A stretch of DNA of 10,236 bases from JBKHXU01 sp046565865. GTDB lineage: Bacteria > Pseudomonadota > Gammaproteobacteria > Acidiferrobacterales > Sulfurifustaceae. Below, piece by piece: positions 8,710-10,236 of the stretch (positions within the stretch are counted from its first letter, which is position 1; the number at the start of each line of letters is the position of its first letter). The notes under the pieces are model-generated. The model did no database searches. It worked only from the letters and a program-made list of their open reading frames with translations, and was not told the DNA's origin. Location of the stretch: contig JBKHXU010000184.1 of the NCBI GenBank assembly GCA_046565865.1, forward strand, positions 1 through 10,236, written 5' to 3'. The position numbers and the translations under genes were made by a program.

Positions 8710-8735
8710 TGTCACGCGCGCGCGAGTCCGTGACA
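8710..8735 (+). promoter_or_regulatory. Stem-loop just upstream of bioA
   Basis: TGTCACG (8710-8716) and CGTGACA (8729-8735) form a perfect 7-bp inverted repeat with a 12-nt spacer. The right arm ends 8 nt before the bioA ATG, where a Shine-Dalgarno sequence would be expected and none is seen. It does not match the BirA operator (TTGTAAACC with a spaced inverse copy, recalled). It could be a regulator site on DNA or an RNA stem limiting ribosome access. Confidence 0.4.
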
Positions 8736-8743
8736 CTGGTTGC

Positions 8744-10090
8744 ATGAACAACCGCAGCTGGGCCGAGCGCGACCTGCGCGTGCTGTGGCATCCGTGCACG
8801 CAGATGCAGGACCACGAGGCGCTGCCGCCGATCCCGATTCGCCGCGGCCAGGGCGTGTGGCTCGAAGACTACGACGGCCGGCGCTATCTCGACGCGATCA
8901 GCTCGTGGTGGGTCAATCTCCTCGGCCACGCCAATCCGCGCATCAACGGCGCCATCGCCGAGCAGCTCGACCAACTCGAGCACGTGATCCTCGCCGGCTT
9001 CACCCACCAGCCCGTCGTTGAACTGTCGGAGCGCCTGGTCGCGCTTGCGCCTAAGGGGCTCACGCGCTGCTTCTATGCCGACAGCGGCTCAGCTGCAGTC
9101 GAGATTGCGCTCAAAATGAGCTTTCACTATTGGCGCAACCGCGGCGAGACGCGGCGCACGCGCTTCATTTGTCTTAGCAGCAGTTATCACGGCGAGACGC
9201 TCGGCGCGCTCGCGGTCGGCGACGTGCCGCTGTACAAACAAACGTACGAGCCGCTGTTGCTGAAAGCGATCACGGTTCCATCGCCCGATTGTTTTGAGCG
9301 CGCGCCCGGCACCTCGTGCGCCGAGCACACGCGGCGCAAGTTCGCCGAGATGGAGGCGGCGCTCGCGCGCCACGCGCACGAAACCTGCGCCGTCATCGTC
9401 GAGCCGTTGGTGCAGTGCGCCGGCTACATGCGCATGTACGATCCGGTGTATCTCTCGCTGCTGCGCGCCGCCTGCGATCGTTACAACGTGCACCTCATCG
9501 CCGACGAAGTTGCGGTCGGCTTCGGCCGCACCGGCACGTTGTTCGCCTGCGAGCAGGCGAATGTCCGCCCCGATTTTCTGTGCCTGGGAAAGGGGCTGAC
9601 GGGCGGTTATCTGCCACTGTCGGTGTGCCTGACCACGGACGAGCTTTACGGTGCGTTCTACGGCGAGTACCAGGCGCTCAAGGCGTTCCTGCACTCGCAC
9701 AGTTACACCGGCAACCCGCTCGCCTGCAGCGCCGCGCTCGCGACACTCGATATCCTGCGCGACGACGACGTGCTCACGCGCAACCGCGCGCTCGCCGACG
9801 CCATGCGCCGCGCCTGCGCACCGCTCAACGACCATCCGCACGTGGCCGAGGTGCGCCAAACGGGCATGATCGTCGCGATCGAAATGGTAAAAGACAAGCA
9901 CACGCGCACGCCGTTCCCGTGGCAGGAGCGCCGCGGCCGGCGCGTACATGAGTACGGATTGAAACACGAGGTACTGCTGCGTCCACTCGGTGACGTGGTC
10001 TACTTCATGCCACCGTACGTGATCACGCCGGACGAGATCGAACTGATGGTGAACGTGGCCGCCGCCGGCATCGACCGGGCGACGGCGTGA
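8744..10090 (+). CDS. bioA: Adenosylmethionine-8-amino-7-oxononanoate aminotransferase
   Basis: PLP-dependent aminotransferase of biotin synthesis: converts 8-amino-7-oxononanoate to 7,8-diaminononanoate, with S-adenosylmethionine as amino donor in the classical enzyme. The 448 residues fit the family. The N-terminal LWHPCTQMQDH (14-24) is the BioA hallmark, and SSWWVNLLGHANP (53-65) carries the paired Trp of the substrate pocket. Next come FYADSGSAAVEIALKM (110-125), LSSSYHGETLGALAVGD with Tyr148 (144-160), IADEVAVGFGRTGT with Asp254 (252-265), the Schiff-base Lys283 in LGKGLTGGYLPLS (281-293), and HSHSYTGNPLACSAAL (317-332). All catalytic positions appear intact. The start is the only ATG giving the conserved N-terminus, but it lacks a recognisable ribosome site. 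No other bio gene is in the window. It may be co-transcribed with the PhnD-like gene 48 bp upstream; its stop lies one base from the stop of the convergent downstream gene. Confidence 0.97.
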   Translation: MNNRSWAERDLRVLWHPCTQMQDHEALPPIPIRRGQGVWLEDYDGRRYLDAISSWWVNLLGHANPRINGAIAEQLDQLEHVILAGFTHQPVVELSERLVALAPKGLTRCFYADSGSAAVEIALKMSFHYWRNRGETRRTRFICLSSSYHGETLGALAVGDVPLYKQTYEPLLLKAITVPSPDCFERAPGTSCAEHTRRKFAEMEAALARHAHETCAVIVEPLVQCAGYMRMYDPVYLSLLRAACDRYNVHLIADEVAVGFGRTGTLFACEQANVRPDFLCLGKGLTGGYLPLSVCLTTDELYGAFYGEYQALKAFLHSHSYTGNPLACSAALATLDILRDDDVLTRNRALADAMRRACAPLNDHPHVAEVRQTGMIVAIEMVKDKHTRTPFPWQERRGRRVHEYGLKHEVLLRPLGDVVYFMPPYVITPDEIELMVNVAAAGIDRATA

Positions 10091-10091
10091 G

Positions 10092-10236
10092 TCACTTGTA
10101 GAACAGCGCCTTCAACGCGTCGAAATCGGGGATCGCCAGTAACTGGCCATCGCTCTTGAGACCCGCGGCGAGGTACGGGGTGTCGGGGAGCTCGCCGGGT
10201 TCGGCGGCGATGGCGGAGGCGGCGTCGATCGATTGC
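10092..10236 (-). CDS. 3' end of a gene, probably CheW-domain (ChpC-like) protein
   Basis: An open frame enters from the window's right edge on the minus strand and ends at TGA (10092-10094), giving the last 47 residues of a protein. The tail runs DTPYLAAGLKSDGQLLAIPD and ends in FDALKALFYK. The order 'hydrophobic-GL-x-DG-x-LL-hydrophobic-PD-x-DAL' resembles the end of CheW domains, where a short strand pair precedes a 'DL..LL'-type segment. In Pseudomonas the pilus-chemotaxis chp genes lie near bioA (from memory), which fits. The C-terminal region is too short for a firm family call; the coding status is supported by clean GC-rich codon structure and tight convergent packing with bioA (1-bp gap). 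Confidence 0.5.
   Translation of the reverse strand, partial: QSIDAASAIAAEPGELPDTPYLAAGLKSDGQLLAIPDFDALKALFYK

Noticed and set aside
8710..8735. BirA operator before bioA
   Set aside because: The arms TGTCACG/CGTGACA do not match the TTGTAAACC-type half-site.
9089..9967. Minus-strand open frame of 292 codons opposite bioA
   Set aside because: It is antisense to intact bioA and its Arg/Ala/Val-rich product has no motif.

Overview
The window is about 10.2 kb of GC-rich, densely coded chromosomal DNA of housekeeping type. Codon use and gene content point to a proteobacterium. The order tkt-gap-pgk-pyk is common in beta- and gammaproteobacteria. A bioA gene facing a likely CheW/ChpC-type gene recalls the pil/chp-bioA neighbourhood of gammaproteobacteria such as Pseudomonas (from memory), so a gammaproteobacterium is my best guess. 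I cannot name the genus.

Layout. (1) Positions 20-6070, minus strand: a central-carbon operon transcribed tkt -> gap -> pgk -> pyk (transketolase, GAPDH, phosphoglycerate kinase, pyruvate kinase). Spacers are 167, 144 and 61 bp, and each carries its own GC-rich inverted repeat. (2) 6071-6334: a 264-bp non-coding region upstream of tkt with a clear 7-8-7 dyad and an AT-rich patch that could be a promoter. (3) 6335-7767, minus strand: a thioredoxin-fold protein of the PRX-like1 type, followed by an overlapping inositol-monophosphatase-family phosphatase. (4) 7768-7885: a divergent intergenic region. (5) 7886-10090, plus strand: a secreted PhnD-like periplasmic binding protein with no transporter partners nearby, then bioA (biotin synthesis). 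(6) 10092-10236, minus strand: the last 47 codons of a gene converging on bioA, whose tail looks like a CheW domain.

Function. Transketolase feeds triose phosphates into GAPDH, PGK and pyruvate kinase, so the operon covers lower glycolysis plus the pentose-phosphate link. In autotrophs the same set, without pyruvate kinase, serves the Calvin cycle. No RuBisCO, PRK or aldolase lies in the window, so autotrophy cannot be judged. The genes at 6335-10236 share no obvious single pathway.

I found no mobile element, CRISPR array, phage gene, tRNA or rRNA, and no convincing undescribed system. The most unusual features are non-coding: the three different palindromes in the operon spacers, especially the one at 2733-2844 whose arms are built from short CGC(A/G)GAG units; the dyad upstream of tkt; and a stem-loop that occupies the place of the ribosome binding site before bioA. 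Two annotated starts deserve attention: pyk most likely starts at 1465 and the thioredoxin-like gene at 7767.
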